From: Vicugna pacos | Taxonomy: Eukaryota; Chordata; Mammalia; Artiodactyla; Camelidae | Assembly: GCF_048564905.1 (NCBI RefSeq) | Contig: NW_027328740.1 | Coordinates: forward strand, 77,752,662 to 77,816,661 | Length of the DNA stretch: 64,000 nt | Direction of reading: 5' to 3' | Part shown: positions 1-13,001 of the stretch, piece after piece | Position numbering within the stretch: position 1 is the stretch's first letter | How the letters are laid out: every line of letters starts with the position of its first letter | The notes under the pieces: model-generated | What the model saw: the letters and a program-made list of their open reading frames with translations, nothing else | Databases searched by the model: none | What the model was told of the DNA's origin: nothing | Made by a program: the position numbers and the translations under genes

Positions 1-21
1 CCCAAATGATGGCTTCACACA

Positions 22-210
22 AAACAGCAGCTAAAGTTTAAGAGCCCTCTTGACATACTCACTGTGGTAAACACTGCACATAATTTCTAATTCTCACAAT
101 TCTACAATTCATATATGAATGTCCCCATCTCACAGACGAGGGAAAAACTCAAAACGAACTGTCTCAGGCTCACGTGGCTCAGTGGCAGCACGTGCAACCA
201 AACCCAAGTC
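22..210 (-). repeat. MIR fragment (duplication copy 1)
   Basis: Minus-strand MIR: TAATTCTCACAATTC, CCCCATCTCACAGACGAGG and CAGGCTCACGTGGCTCAGTG follow the reverse MIR consensus. The open frame starting at 119 lies over it and is not a gene. Confidence 0.6.
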
Positions 211-809
211 AAAAAACTACACCCCTTCGTATATGTACCAAATCTCCTACCACCAATTAACACACAGCGGCGGGGTCAAAACTCAGGGAACTCAATACAC
301 TTTTCACCTTTAAGGTCGTCCAGATGCTGCTTCTAGCTGTTTTATAAAATCCCGGCTCACTGGTTTCTAACACTAGAAGAAAAGCCCGATTTTCCCATTG
401 CTTGCACAGCAAGTCTGAAATGTTCACAGTGAGATGACAGAATAAATCTAAAATATAAGCAGAATAACTTTTCCAGGTAGACACACATAAAAGACATTGG
501 GCTCTTCTGAAGCATTAAGTAAAGAAATCAAAATAAAATAAAGTTATTTAAGCCTTCTTTTACAAACAGGAATGTTAAGACTGTAAGAAGGTGCAACAGT
601 GCCACCTATGGCTAAAATGACCTTCCAGGTTGCCGGGAAAGATGCAACACAAAAATTGCCTGTAGGATCAGAAAGGAGAATCAGATAACTAAAAGCTTAT
701 GTAGCATATACTGCACTTTGATTCGGGGGAAGGGAGGGATATTCAGTATTTAATTTGATACTGCTAATACTCCTGAATATAAACAGAAGACATAGGCTCA
801 TGGAAACTC

Positions 810-930
810 ATCTTAGAAGAGGAAAGAATCCAGTTCAGCCACTTCATTTTACAGGAGGGGAAACTGAGACATGGAATGTGTCCTCCTTGCAATCGGCAGC
901 AAAGGCATCCTAGGCCTCATGTCTTGCACT
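810..930 (-). repeat. MIR-like fragment (copy 1)
   Basis: CACTTCATTTTACAGGAGGG and GAAACTGAGACATGG are the reverse MIR core. The counterpart in copy 2 is at about 61635-61745. Confidence 0.5.
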
Positions 931-2134
931 GTAGCAAAAACCAACAGATCTGTACTACGCCTATGTTCATAAAAGTCACGTTTGTATTTTTCCAACAGTA
1001 GGTTATCTAATATCTTGCAAAATACTTCTCAAAGATCCAGGATATCATACAAGTTTGTCGACATACAAAAATATTTATTTACATAATAAAACAGCATGAG
1101 CTTTATTCTCTCTATTAAAAAAGTAATGTGTCAAATCAATGTTTTGATATTTTAAACCTGTTAAGAGTGTAGAAAAAAATCAAAATTTTCTTTAATCACA
1201 AAAGAGAGGAGCTTATTCCCTGAAAATGATCAATGTGGATTCTACTAAACTTATTTGATCTGGTCAGAATCCCACGAATTTAAATATCTGAGTGGATGGT
1301 TACACGGTAACATAAATTCTGATTTGTAACAATACATATTCTGTGTAAATAATCTTCAAGGTCATCTGATTAAGGCAATTTAACTAGTCCCTGTCTCACT
1401 AGAATGATACAGATTTCATTAAAACTTCATACTACACCAAAAAAAAATGAATCCTTGTTACTTTAAACCATATTCAAATATATCATACATATACTTATTA
1501 AATATGCATCAGAAATAAGCGACACTCTTTAGTATTCAGAGTTGATCAATCTAAAATATCTGTCATTGTGACAGCACTTTTATTAAGCACCTCTTGGGTT
1601 CTTTGTATACAAGGCATCTAACTCTCACAGTCAGACAAATTAAACAATATTACTAAAATTTCACAAATGAGGAAATGTACTTAAGCCATGAAAACAACTT
1701 ACATATTCATCAACAGGAAAGAAAAGAGTAAAGACTTTACTTACAATATTCACTGACAATCTTTTCTTCCATATTAAGAATACATAAAACCAATTCAGTC
1801 TTTTTAAGTATTTCTGTCAATAAGGGCCACTAGAGAAAAACAAGTAACATCAATAGCAGTGGTTGGACTTTCAGAGCCCACTTCTCTTTTGCACTATAAT
1901 TATTTTTAATGTTATGTTTTTACTGCTTACAGAGCACTAAAATATAAAATTAACTTTTTAAGTAATTACCTGAGAATTATAAATTTGTGAAAATAAACAA
2001 TTGTAATTTCTGCCACTCTGTCTCACCTTCTCAATGGTGTCTCTCCTTTGAAGGCATCATCAAGCTGAGATCACTAAACTCGGCCATTTATGGAGTCACA
2101 GGTGTTTGGGTAACCACTTAACGGGAGGCTGATT

Positions 2135-2370
2135 AGAGGAGCAATTAAGAAAGCATCCTGTGCAGCCTGGGATCCAGCACCGAGCTAGCCACAGCCTGCT
2201 GCGTGTAATTTGGGACAAGCTGCTCCATCTCTCAATCCCTCAGCTGCAAAAAAGGAGACACTGATACCTACAATCAAACACCTGCTATGAACTAAAACAT
2301 GAGGAAAGCATTTTAGCCTTAGGTAGGTGTCCACTCACAGCGAGTTTGGTCATTATGATGATGAGGATGC
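2135..2370 (+). repeat. MIR (copy 1)
   Basis: TTGGGACAAGCTGCTCCATC, TCAATCCCTCAGCTGC, GGAGACACTGATACCTACAA and a final TAGGTAGGTGTCCACTCACA follow the plus-strand MIR order. The counterpart in copy 2 is at about 63025-63260. Confidence 0.65.
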
Positions 2371-2600
2371 CTGTTAATAAATTAAGCTAGACCACAAAGG
2401 AGAAATCACCTTAAAGGAGAAACATTTTAAGTCAATGAGCATTTCTTTTTGGATGGATTGCACAATATTCTATTGATTTTTTTAATAAACCAAATTTTGT
2501 CCATTAATTATAGATTTACAGGTTCATGGACAAGTCTCCAGAAAAAGAATTAGAGGCCTCTAAACTCCGTAAATTAAGAAAGTAAATTAAAAAAAAATCA

Positions 2601-2700
2601 GGGAGGAGGTTATACCTCATGTGGGAGAGTATGTGCTTAGCATGCATGAGGCACTCAGTTCAGTCCCCAGTAACTCCATTTAAAAACTTTGTTTTTAAGA
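2601..2700 (+). repeat. Camelid tRNA-derived SINE (in duplication copy 1)
   Basis: A degraded tRNA-like head (GTTATACCTCATGTGGGAGAG, TGCTTAGCATGCATGAGG, TCAGTCCCCAGTAACTCC) is followed by an A-rich tail. The layout matches the camelid (vic-1 type) SINE. The same element lies at the matching place in copy 2, so it was inserted before the duplication. Confidence 0.85.
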
Positions 2701-3077
2701 AATGGGGAATTAAAGCAAAAAGATGGAGGAATACAGACTTTTTTAGAGACTCATCTCAGATTTAAGATGGGGAAGATACCATCTATTTCTCAGAGGAAAT
2801 TTTGAGGACTATGTAAACTGGATCTGAGATATCTAGTTCTTTAACATTATTCATGAATTCATATTACCAAGTCATAAACTACCTGATAATCAACAGTGGT
2901 GATACTGATCATAACAGCTGCCATCACGGATCGAGCTCCGGCTAGGACTGCTCTGTTCTGACATCTCTGCCCCTGAGGCCTCACCAGACTGACAGCACTA
3001 AACTAGGTCATTCATGAGCACCTCGTGTAAGTCCTCCATTTGTGCTTCTGACTCTCCCCTCACCAGCTCCTCTGAGG

Positions 3078-3170
3078 GAAGCACTGTTATCATCTTACCC
3101 ACTCACAGATAAGGCGACTGAGGCACAGAGGCTAATCCCGTTCCAGGTCACATTGGCATTAAAGGACGTC
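3078..3170 (-). repeat. MIR fragment
   Basis: CACTGTTATCATCTTACCCA, CACAGATAAGGCGACTGAGG and CACAGAGGCTAATCCCG match the reverse MIR core. Confidence 0.7.
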
Positions 3171-5889
3171 TGTATTTCTGCTGTTTTGCTTTTGACAAAG
3201 GAATCTGAGATATCAATTCAAGGCAGACTGTTAAATAATCAAGTCTGTCAGGTCTTCACCTCAAAGAGCAGATACTATAAATTCCTGATGTAGGATGAGG
3301 CTGCCGCCACAAACTGACTCAGCTTGAAATTAATATCCAAGATGAAGCAGCGGATACACGTAAATATTCACGATTGTCAAGTCTGCTCACGGGTCTGGGC
3401 CCTTCACTGCCTGAACGGGGGTGAAATCCCCACCCATGTCTGGGAGAGATGCACGGTGCTTCCCGGGCTCAAACAGGCTTCACGGGCTATTTCCTCCCAC
3501 AGACTGGCCTCAACGATTAAAAGCTCTCAAGGTTTTTACACCATGCAAAACAAAAAGACATTTCTGCAGATGGAGCACTTTCTTAGGCTTAAATCTTTTT
3601 TTGCCTACACTCACCCAGGGGGAAAAAAGAAACATGACTCTGCAAAGTCTCTGACCCTCACCACTCACAGGAGTAGAACAGCCACAGCAGAAGATGGCTC
3701 TTCACATTGCAGGATGAGAACAAAATAAAGATGCCCCAACAACAGGCACTCCCAGACACAGCGCTCAGCAGTCTTCTGCACAATCACGGTTGTGTAGCAC
3801 CCATCACCTTCTATTTCCAGAACACTTCATCACCCCTAAAGAATCCGCCTATCACTAGCAGTCACTCCCTAATCCCCCTCCAACCAGCCCCTTCCAGCCA
3901 TCACCTGCTCTCTGTCTCTGCATGTGCCTTTTCTGGGCATTTCAGATCACTGAAATCAACAATATTTGACCGTTTGTGTCTGCTTCCTTTCAATTAACAA
4001 GCTGTTATCAAGGCTTGTATATTTTGAAGTGGTATCAGCATCTCTTTCTTTTTTTTTTTTTGAAAACGTTAAAGATTATTAGAAGGTGGTAAGCACTATC
4101 AAAAAGAGTAGAATGGAGCATAAGTGATTGGGTTTCAAAGGGAAAAGTGTGGGTTGAACAGTCAGGGTGGACTTCCAAAAACAGGTGGCCTTTTTCATTT
4201 TCCTCTTTTTTTTTTTCTTTTTTATTCACTCTTACGTGTGAATAATCTTCCACTACATGGAGATACTACATTCTGTTCATCCATTCAGCAGCTATTTATG
4301 GACGAGTTCCAGAAAAATGAGTGTAAGAGTTGACTAGCATGGATGGCATTTAAGCAAAGGGCAAAATGTGCTTTCAAAAAAAAGCCAACAAACAGAGGCA
4401 CAAGGAAATTCAGTGCGTTTCTGAGCAAAGTGCTTGCTTGCTTCGGCAGGACTACCGTGCAGGACTGTGGCGGATATTGGCAGGAGTCACGGTGTGGGAG
4501 AAACATGAGAAGACTCCCCACTGCAAGTAGCTCAGACAATTCTCCTCCCTCATCCTGTATTGTTAGAGCAATGTTTCTAGGTTACTCTTATTTCAAGTAA
4601 TAGCACTTTAACTGCACATCTGATCATCTCCATCAGACCACCTTTCCTCCAAGCAACAGAAAAGCATTCAATGACCTGAGCAGCTCCAGGACATAATGGT
4701 GATGGATTAGGGAGTTCTGCAGCATTCCAGCCTGCAGGCACAAACCCCACATGTGCCCTGGTGATGTCCAGAAAATAAAATGCATGGAAATATCTCACTG
4801 TTTTTACACGACATCTGCCCTCAATTTGCCCCTAAATCATGCTCGCAAAGCACTAATCAACCCTCTCAATACAAAAATAAAAAAGCTAAGAAGGCAAATT
4901 TAGGCTCTTTCATTGAAAACCAGCAACCATCACTGCCAGTATCTGAGCTGGAATGCTCCTGACTTTGAAAACCACTGCGCAGTTACTTTTCAAGCGTAAA
5001 ACTCATATATGTATTCCATGTAGATGATATTGCAGTAGGATTTTTCTTTTCAAAATTTCCAGTTGCAACATTAGCACAAGAAAGTTTATGTATAGGCTTT
5101 AAAAAAATCAATTATCCTCCACTTTCTTAATTTTGAACTAATTATTATTTTATAAATGTGGCTATGCTGCGTATTATAAACCGTTTGATTTCTGAAAACA
5201 AGACCTTTATGACCTCACTATTTCAGAGAAAACTTTAACGATTCTTTGAGAGGTGGGGCCTGGGGCGCCCACTATCAGCTCTTTAAATACTGACAAGGAT
5301 GTGCTATGAAGTAATGCAAAGGCTCTAACTCCACATTAGCTCAGAAAGCAAAGAAACTACACCAAAGACTTCCTTAAATATTTTATATATTTCTATTCTT
5401 TTGAATATTAAAGTTCTTAAATGATATGATTTTTTTGAAAAAGACAACAGCTGTATTAAATTTCCTCTCACCAAGAAAGCAATCTTTATGAAGTAAAAAA
5501 CCCCTATGGAAATCGAAATGACAGGACGTTTCTAGCTAAGTGAACATCCAGATCTGAACACAAACCTAAATCCTATCAGATCTCACTCGAAGGAGCTCTA
5601 CAAAGTCCTGGGCAACCCTGGAAATTAGCTCTTTTGTTCCAAATGTTGGCTGAGCTAAGATCATCACACTAGGCAGGGAAGGAGAGAAGAGGAAAATCCA
5701 CCTGGCGGCCTCCATCAGTTTTCTTCCAGCCACAAAATGCCTCTAGGTCGGCCCGCTAACAAGTCCCCCAATAAGGAAAGCCGGCATCCACACTGCCCCT
5801 GCCATCCCCAAGTAGCCCCGATGCCCATATCCCAGCCTGTGAATGGTCTTCTAATGATCCCCCAGTTGGTGGCACCCACCCCCTCTTCC
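3171..5889. other. Unique/unclassified sequence
   Basis: Apart from the MIR that ends near 3170 I recognise no gene or element here. Open frames of up to 134 codons (3324-3728) have no protein-like features. Small T-rich runs lie at 4048 and 4207. If copy 2 of the duplication continues past the window, this stretch should have a partner there. Confidence 0.6.
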
Positions 5890-6720
5890 CCGCTATACAA
5901 ACACAGAGAGCCACGGCAGCCTTCCCAAATCACAAATTTGATTACATCAACCCCCACTTCAAACCCTTTAGAGGCTCCCTGTTAGAGTTCTAGCCCCACC
6001 CCAGACCCTGCTCGCCCATCCTCACCTAAGTACACAGGTCCCCAGTAACCACAGGGGCCCCTGACCTGCTCCTACTTCCCACTTGCTCCAGTCTCATTTT
6101 GACTGTTTCCCAAGGAAGCCTTCCCTCCCTCCAACCTCCACAATTTGTTCCTCTCTTCCTAGAACATTCTAGGCTAAGTCAACTTCTGACAATGCTAAGC
6201 TCTCAAGAAGCAAATACATTTTGCTTACTAATGTGGCTACACGCTCTCTCCCCTAGACTCACAGAAGTGCACGTGTAATGTATAAATGAATGACCGGTTG
6301 GGTCTCAAAGGGACAGACATAACTGCTCTCGCCCGTCCCGATCCTTCGGTCTGTAGAATATCAGAAGCAAAACCAGAAGTACCTTTCCTGAGGGTCATTT
6401 CTGTTGACACCCTTCACTGCCTACTGTGTCAGTTCTAGTAAAGCTCAACTTCTTCCAAAGCCCTACATCCCGGACTCTCTCCAGTGTCCTCCCCAGCAGG
6501 GGCTCCCTCCACCCTGGACCGCACAGGGCACTCTCCACGGGTGCCCACGCCAAAAGCCTCCAGGCCTCTGCCCGGGCTGCACCTGCGATCTGAGACACAT
6601 TCTTGACTCCTTCTCCTGGCTGACTCTTACTCTGTCCTCACAACTGAATGTAGAGCCCATTTCTTCCAGGAATTCCTCTCCGATAATGTCCTTTAGGTCT
6701 TGTCTGGTCTCTATCTATAG
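5890..6720 (+). repeat. Possible L2 3'-end sequence
   Basis: CT-rich text such as TTCAAACCCTTTAGAGGCTC, CAAGGAAGCCTTCCCTCCCT and CTTCCAGGAATTCCTCTCCG resembles the 3' part of L2 on the plus strand, perhaps as two separate pieces. I am unsure of family and borders. No gene is seen here. Confidence 0.4.
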
Positions 6721-7067
6721 CAGCAGTATATGGTGACCAACTGGGTGTTTGCCCGCTCCTTTGAGACCACGAACACTTGAGAACCACGTGGGAAGGAGTG
6801 AGAGATTACAAGACGGTTGAGGGAAGCAAAAAGCAGAAATCACAGTCCAAGTCCCAAATTCAAGGATACTTTCTCAGAAAAAAGTATAAACTATTTCACA
6901 CGTGTGCAATTTGGCTACTATTTTTGTGGCTTGGGGACAGCAAGAACTTGGTGTTCTAGTCCAAAACCTAGGTTACATGCAAAGAAATGTATACATTCAT
7001 ATCCAAAGGAAACCAGAGCTGCTCAACAACAGTTTGCAGTTAGAACTGAAAGGAACTTTGATAAAGG

Positions 7068-7090
7068 CAATCTCTCTCTCTCTCTCTTCT
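7068..7090. repeat. Short CT-rich simple repeat
   Basis: A TCTCTCTCTCTC run of about 16 bases merges into a CT-rich tract. It is of no evident function. Confidence 0.8.
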
Positions 7091-7784
7091 TTCTTTTCTG
7101 GCATCATATAATTTTAGAAGTATTTGCGTGACTAACAGATGGCTACAGCCCGTGATTCTGCACTGGATTGTTTGGGGCTGAGGAAGACCAGATTAGATTC
7201 ACTCTGTAAATGCAATCACACCAACACACTGATAGGTGCCGTGGTGGTGAAACTGATGTTCCAAAGCAGGCAACCTTATTCGGTAAGAGAACTCTAAATA
7301 GAAAGGAAGAAATGCAATGTCCTATACTGAATTTCATTTGCAATATGGGCCATTAACTGATAGTATATCTTGACTAATGAAACCCAAAAATAAATTGTCA
7401 ATGTCAGTTTTCTTCATCTGACCATTTTATGCTAACATCGGATATTAAATCCTCACTCCATACGGAAGCTCAGGCCTATGCTGCAGCACAGTTACACCCC
7501 GTGGAAGAAAGCCGACCAAGGGAGAATTGGAGAGTTTCCCTTTAGAAGCTGCGAAGTGTGGTTTTACACCTGTATATCATTTGCAACCACATCATCGACA
7601 ATGGAGTTAGACGTTACCTCTGTGGGGCGAAAAGCACTGCATGCTTCAGAACAATCAAAGAACGCTGAGCTTTGTGAAACAGTCCTGAGGCACTTAAATC
7701 ATACTTTTTCTGAAAGGCTCCAAATCTGACCCACTTCACCATTTCAGGTATAACAGGGAAGTACTGGAAACAGTAGAGAGAACA

Positions 7785-7960
7785 TGCCCTTGAAGTCTGA
7801 CAAGGCTCTGCTTGAATCCTGCTACAGCATTTATCAACCGCTAAACAAACCAATTCCTTAACCCCTCTGAGAAGGCTTCCCAATCCCCAAAAGGGGGCTG
7901 TCAGCGCCCACCTGGGAGTCATGGATGTGAATGAAACACGCAAGTAGGGCGGCCGACTGC
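7785..7960 (+). repeat. MIR fragment
   Basis: CTTGAAGTCTGACAAGGCTC, TTGAATCCTGCTACAGCATT and AATTCCTTAACCCCTCTGAG follow the plus-strand MIR order. Confidence 0.6.
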
Positions 7961-8119
7961 TACCTGACACGGGGCCTGGCTAGTTTCCCTCCGCTGCCCT
8001 TCTGCCCCTTTAAACTTGCACTGATCCCCCTGGTAAGGATCAAGTCCCCGGAACAGACTGCCCGTATCTTCGGTGTATCCCTGAATACATGACTTACCCT
8101 TAGGAGGCCAGAAAAACAA

Positions 8120-11100
8120 CTGCCTCCTCCCAAGTCACTAACAATATTCTTAAGAGTCTGGGTATTTTTAACTCTATTTTTCAGGGAGACTATTCCAGAA
8201 CTTTCCAAGCACCATTCTCCAGATTGGCTTCCCTCCCAGTGCCCATCCTTCTTACCTCAGATCCTCTGTCTGACTGCCTCCTGTTCATGGGAAAGCGAGT
8301 CCGGTAGGGTGGGGACTCCCTAGGCCTCCCTCCCTCCCTCACAGGTGACTGTGAATACCTTCTCCCCACTCCAACTCCAGCTTCTGAGGATTCTAACCTT
8401 CCGTATCCTGCAGCCTCTGCACCTTCCTAAGACGCACATGTGGCCAAGACTCTCCCTTTGGATTTCTTTCTGGCTGGCCCTGCTGAACCCCAGGCCCCTT
8501 AAGGATAAATGGGATTGCTCTGAAAATGACAAACGCCGCTGGCTGACACACCAAAGCTGCATGGTCTGGGCTTTCCTCCAACCGAGGCACAGCCCTCCCC
8601 TCCCTCAGCCTCAGTCTGCAGCTCTCGAGATGATCTAATTCACATGCAAGGCTGTGAACACCAGCTAAGAATGACGACTCCCAACTTGTATCTCTAGTCC
8701 AGCTCCTTCACCTGAGCCCCAGTCTCATAGAGCCGAGTGCCTCTTTGAAGTCCTAACTTGGATGAAAAATGGCATCTTAAAAATGCCTCATGTCCACCAT
8801 TTACTCTGGAATTCGATTCCTGGCAGGTACCTCCCAGACTCCCCATTTTAGTAACAGCCTCAGCACCCACCTAGTTGTCTCAGGTCACATTCAATTTCCA
8901 CTGTTCCCTCCCCCAGGCCCTGCCCTGGAATCAGTCCTGTTATTTTCGCCAATAAGCTGATCTCAAGTGTGGTTTTGCAGGGACCATGGCCGGAAACACA
9001 CAAGCTCACAGCATGGTGCACTAACAGTCCTCCGTAGGGTGCTCCCTGGAGGGGGAGGCATCTCCTGCCGCTGGTCACCTCAGAAGGCACTGGATTCTCA
9101 CACAGGAGGCCCAGGAGAAGGGACTCAAGATTTTCCCGTGGTCTGAGCTTTGAAGGGCCCGAGGTCTGGGGGAGCTCCTAATTAGCAGACACACTTGCCA
9201 GTGAGCAAATGAGGATGGGGGAACCCACGCAAGGCTGTTATCACTCCAACTCCTGGGCTCTTGGGAGCCACGGGAAAGACCTGTGTCCAGTGTACAGCCC
9301 AGCCATCACAGATCCCAGCCTGCATTTGCCAACCCGGACAGCCTAGACTCCATCTACTTGCGACACTTACTTCTGTTCTGTTCCCCACCCAGAATGTGAT
9401 GGACTCATTCAGATATTCTGGCCTGTCTCAAGAGAGACAAATTCAGTGAAAAATGAAGTGTCCACATTTGGACCAGAGCATGAAAGGAGAAACAAGGCCT
9501 CATGGTCAGCATGATGGTGGTGGCCACACCCTTCCACCGGGTGAGATGAACCATGGTGAGGGTGAGAATCCAGGGTCCTATGTCGGCCAAATCATCTTCC
9601 TTCACGGTTGTCTGGGGTGTTGGAGACTGACTACCACAAACTAACTACACGGCTGTCAGTGGTGGATGTCAGCTGCAACAGAAACGGATTCAACTCTTTA
9701 CTGCCAACATGGGTTAAAAGTAAAGGCCGGGGCAGGGAGGTCTGCACGGCTGCTGAGGCAAACCACAGACCCAGCTCTGAATGCCCACTGGCTGGAGCAG
9801 AGAGGAAGCTACGGCCCTTTTAGCTGTCCCTGTGTCCAACAGATCCAGGTGAGCCAGCTACTTAGGAGAAGGTCATGTTGTCCTGATACCCAGAAAAACC
9901 AGCCTCGTAAAGGGAACAAATAGTGTCATGGATTTTAGACCCAATTCTGCCCCTTTATGAAGGCAAAGTAAAGTAAATGGCACGGGGAAGTTGAATGCAA
10001 AAAAAAAATTTAAAGAACCAAACGGTGACCGCTTCCTCCAACAGCGTCCCCTGCAGCTGTCACCTCCGTGGCGGCCACTTCCTCACCAGTGACCGCCGGC
10101 CATGAAGCGCCGTCACGCACGTCACACAGCGACAGCCAGGAACCGCGTGCCGAGCACGTTTGTGTAAAAGCAGGAATCGAGCAAAATGCTGCAGAGTTTC
10201 ACCTTACAAGTTTAAATACTCCATGAAAAGAATCCCTGAGCAGCCGACTAAATCAATTCGCATCTCACTTCTTCAAAACAATCAAACAAATTTAATAAGG
10301 GCGCATTTGTCACCAAATAAAAGGAGGACCAAACAGGTCCCTCAAAGCAAGGATTTTAACAGTTATCTAACACCAGTGGGTAATGTGCTAACAAAGCAAA
10401 TATTCCAAAACATTAGAAAATACAAAATGACTAGGATAGTACATGGATCAAGACAGATATTAAGATTTTGCTTTTTAAAGCGATGGAGACAGTATGGAGG
10501 GCAATCTGGCTATTTCCAATGCAGGGTGTGCACAGCCCACATTTTCAGATGCAACAACATGCTCACTGGGCAGTACAATTGAAAAAGGAATAAAGAAAAA
10601 GGAAAAGAGGAACAAGAGAAAATTAGAAACACACAAGAACAAAAATGATTTTGACAGCATGTACAAGAATTTACGTGAGTGTGTGAGGCCAGGGATGAGG
10701 GGATGGTGAGACCCACCCTCACCCCCTGCTCCAGGGAAAGCAGGGACCTAAGGGGAGCGGCGCTGCCAGGGGACCCCAACGTGGTCAGCGCCCCTAACCA
10801 AAATTCCACCTACAAGCTTCAAGGCAGCTTTTGAGCTACAAATTGTGGTCGCATTTCAGTCTGGACCGTTTTACTCACTTCCACCAAGAGTAGCAGGAGA
10901 GAATTAGGCTCTGCTCCTGTACCAAAGAATTGTTTAAATAATTAATGACTGTGGAATACTAAAAGCAACAATGGGGTAAAAGTGACTGGAGGAGAATGTG
11001 CTTGACCTGAGCTCACTGGCCGCGTTATCTCACTGACGTTCAGAAGCTGGCTGAGCCCTTATGGTACCAGAACAGACAGACCCAAAAGGAGGGAGGTTTA

Positions 11101-12300
11101 ATGTGCTGCTGTATTTCGATACTGGGAGCCATGCCTGGTACGCGAGGTTCTGGGTAAACAATGGGGACAGTGTCAACCACTGTGGGCTAATTACACATCC
11201 GGATACTCCGCCAAGTCCCAAGGGCAGACTTCAAAAGACAAAAACAATCTGGCATTCTCTGGTGGGGCTGCAGACTCAGAGACAAGCATTTGTTGAGCAA
11301 AAATATCACCAGTGCCTCCTATGACAAAAGAGGAGGCACTGGCGTGGGGGCTGGGGCAGGGCTCCAGGCTTCCACTGCTCACTCACCAGTCTGTCCAGGG
11401 GGAGAAGTGGTCCCTGCTTATGTTGCACCGATGCACCTACCTTGACTAATGCCTGGGGCCTCAGCAGGTGTTGACAGGAGAGGTGAACGGAGCCAGACTT
11501 GGTGTAGCACGGTGCTGGCAGCTATGCCCTCAGCAGTGCCCAGGCTCCTATACATGCCAGCTCATCTTAAGAAGCAGATGGGGAGTGCGGGCATGTAGAT
11601 CACAGGGCCCTGAGAGGACAAGTACAGATCATGGCTACAGCATGCCTCCCCCTTCCTTAAGTCATAGAGGTATGTCTGGGAGGAACAGAAAATTCATCCA
11701 GAGCCCACTACATTGTCTCTCGCAGGTGGGACTCGTGTCCCCTGTGCTTCTCACTCACAGGGCTGGTCTAGACATTCTTTTTATCAATTCTCTAGCATCT
11801 TCTCCTCCAACTTACCAACAACCAGAGAGTAGGATCTGATCTTAGCTAAGTTCAAGAGTCACAGAGCACTTCCTTCACAGCGGGCCCAGAAACATGTGCC
11901 AGGTTCTCCGACCGTCACCTGTGGGACCACCATGAGCCCTCTCCAGACTCAAGGACAGAGGCCGTAGGCCGGGGGAACACAGCTTCCCTCACTCTCCCCA
12001 GCAAAGGTTTCCACGTCTCGGAAAAGGCATCTCACCCTCTTCTGCCCGAGGGACAGCACAACAGATACACCGGGAAACAGAGCTGAAGTTGGGGGGGTAG
12101 GCAGCCCAGAAGAGCTCGTCTGTACTTCCGAGGCAATGTGGGGCCGTTGACTTAATCACAGGGAAAAAGTGAGAATGAACATTTCCCTGCTCTGTCCCAT
12201 ACACCGTGATACGCCTTTCCCTGCATAAGGAGTTCATTCGGAAGTCCCCGGCGGTGTTTCTGATGTCCTAACTTGGCATGGAGGCTGTCGGGCAAGAAGA
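8120..12300. other. Unique/unclassified sequence, no gene seen
   Basis: This region is moderately GC-rich with no recognisable exon or young repeat. I looked on the minus strand for TRAPPC9 exons that should follow the first coding exon (for example text for VELLRSVNDFLWLG) and did not find them. A CpG-containing patch near 10020-10150 (GTGACCGCCGGCCATGAAG) stands out but is short. Confidence 0.5.
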
Positions 12301-12309
12301 GAGGGCCTG

Positions 12310-12490
12310 AGCAGAATAGGTGCTGGGCCTGGGAGGCAGGAGACACCGGCTCCAGCCCCAGCTCAACCAGCTCCTCGTTCCGCCTCTCGGGGTTAAGCAT
12401 CTCATCTGTAAGCAAAGGGATGGGACTGTCCCAGGACAGGCTGCCCAACAGAAATGAAATGAGAGCCATGTAAATAACGTTTCCCATTTG
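12310..12490 (+). repeat. MIR-like fragment
   Basis: GGGAGGCAGGAGACACCGGC, CAGCTCCTCGTTCCGCCTCT and AAGCATCTCATCTGTAAGCA loosely follow the plus-strand MIR consensus. Confidence 0.45.
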
Positions 12491-13001
12491 CCACGTTTAA
12501 AATGGTAAACAAAGAAACAAACCAACAAACAAAAAACAAATACTAGAAACTGATTTTAAGAACAGATCTTACTTAATCTACTGTATGTAAAATACTATCA
12601 TTTTGATATGTAAGCAATATAGGAAGTAAAGAGATAGTTTATATACTTTTACTAGACAAGCCTCAGTGTCTGATGTGCATTTGACCTACAGCACATCTCA
12701 GCTCAGTCCAGCCTCCTCCCCAGTGCTCCTAGCATCAGTGGCTTTGACTACTTTATTGGACAGCAACCCCAGGGGTCCCACAATGGTCATGGCTGTAAAG
12801 CGGGAGTAAGTGTCCACACTAACCCTAAAAGGATCTCTCTGAAACAAAGGCGGATTCACTTTGAAATGTCTGGAAACCGGCGGGCTGCATCTCCATCCCC
12901 CCTTGGCTACAAGACAGACTTCTTCCTTGCTGATCCCTTTCTGGATGTAGGGAAGCAATCCGGCACAAAGCCAGGGTGGACTGGCCTCCAGGTAAACTTA
13001 C

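Larger units (their letters stand above)
1..3108 (+). repeat. Segmental duplication, copy 1
   Basis: This stretch aligns from end to end, in the same orientation, with the last 3.2 kb of the window. Shared landmarks in order are ATGATGGCT near the start, GCGGCGGGGTCAA, CAGCGCCACCTATGGCTAAAA (as CAGTGCC here), a MIR at 2135-2370, a camelid SINE at 2601-2700 and ATCGAGCTCCGGCTAGGACT. In a 190-base sample about 1 base in 10 differs. It runs off the left edge, so its true boundary is not seen. Homology continues to the window end in copy 2, so copy 1 very likely extends beyond 3108. Confidence 0.95.

Noticed and set aside
119-313. Open frame (MSPSHRRGK...) also present at 60920-61171 in the other duplicate copy
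   Set aside because: It overlies a MIR fragment, and its sharing follows from the DNA duplication. Amino-acid differences are as frequent as neutral change would give.
1-3108. Terminal repeats of one giant mobile element spanning the window
   Set aside because: The repeated ends consist of old MIR and SINE pieces in unique sequence and have no TG/CA or inverted ends, and the interior holds host-gene exons. A segmental duplication explains it better.
10160-10582. 140-codon open frame on the plus strand
   Set aside because: No recognisable domain, no splice context and no sign of codon constraint.
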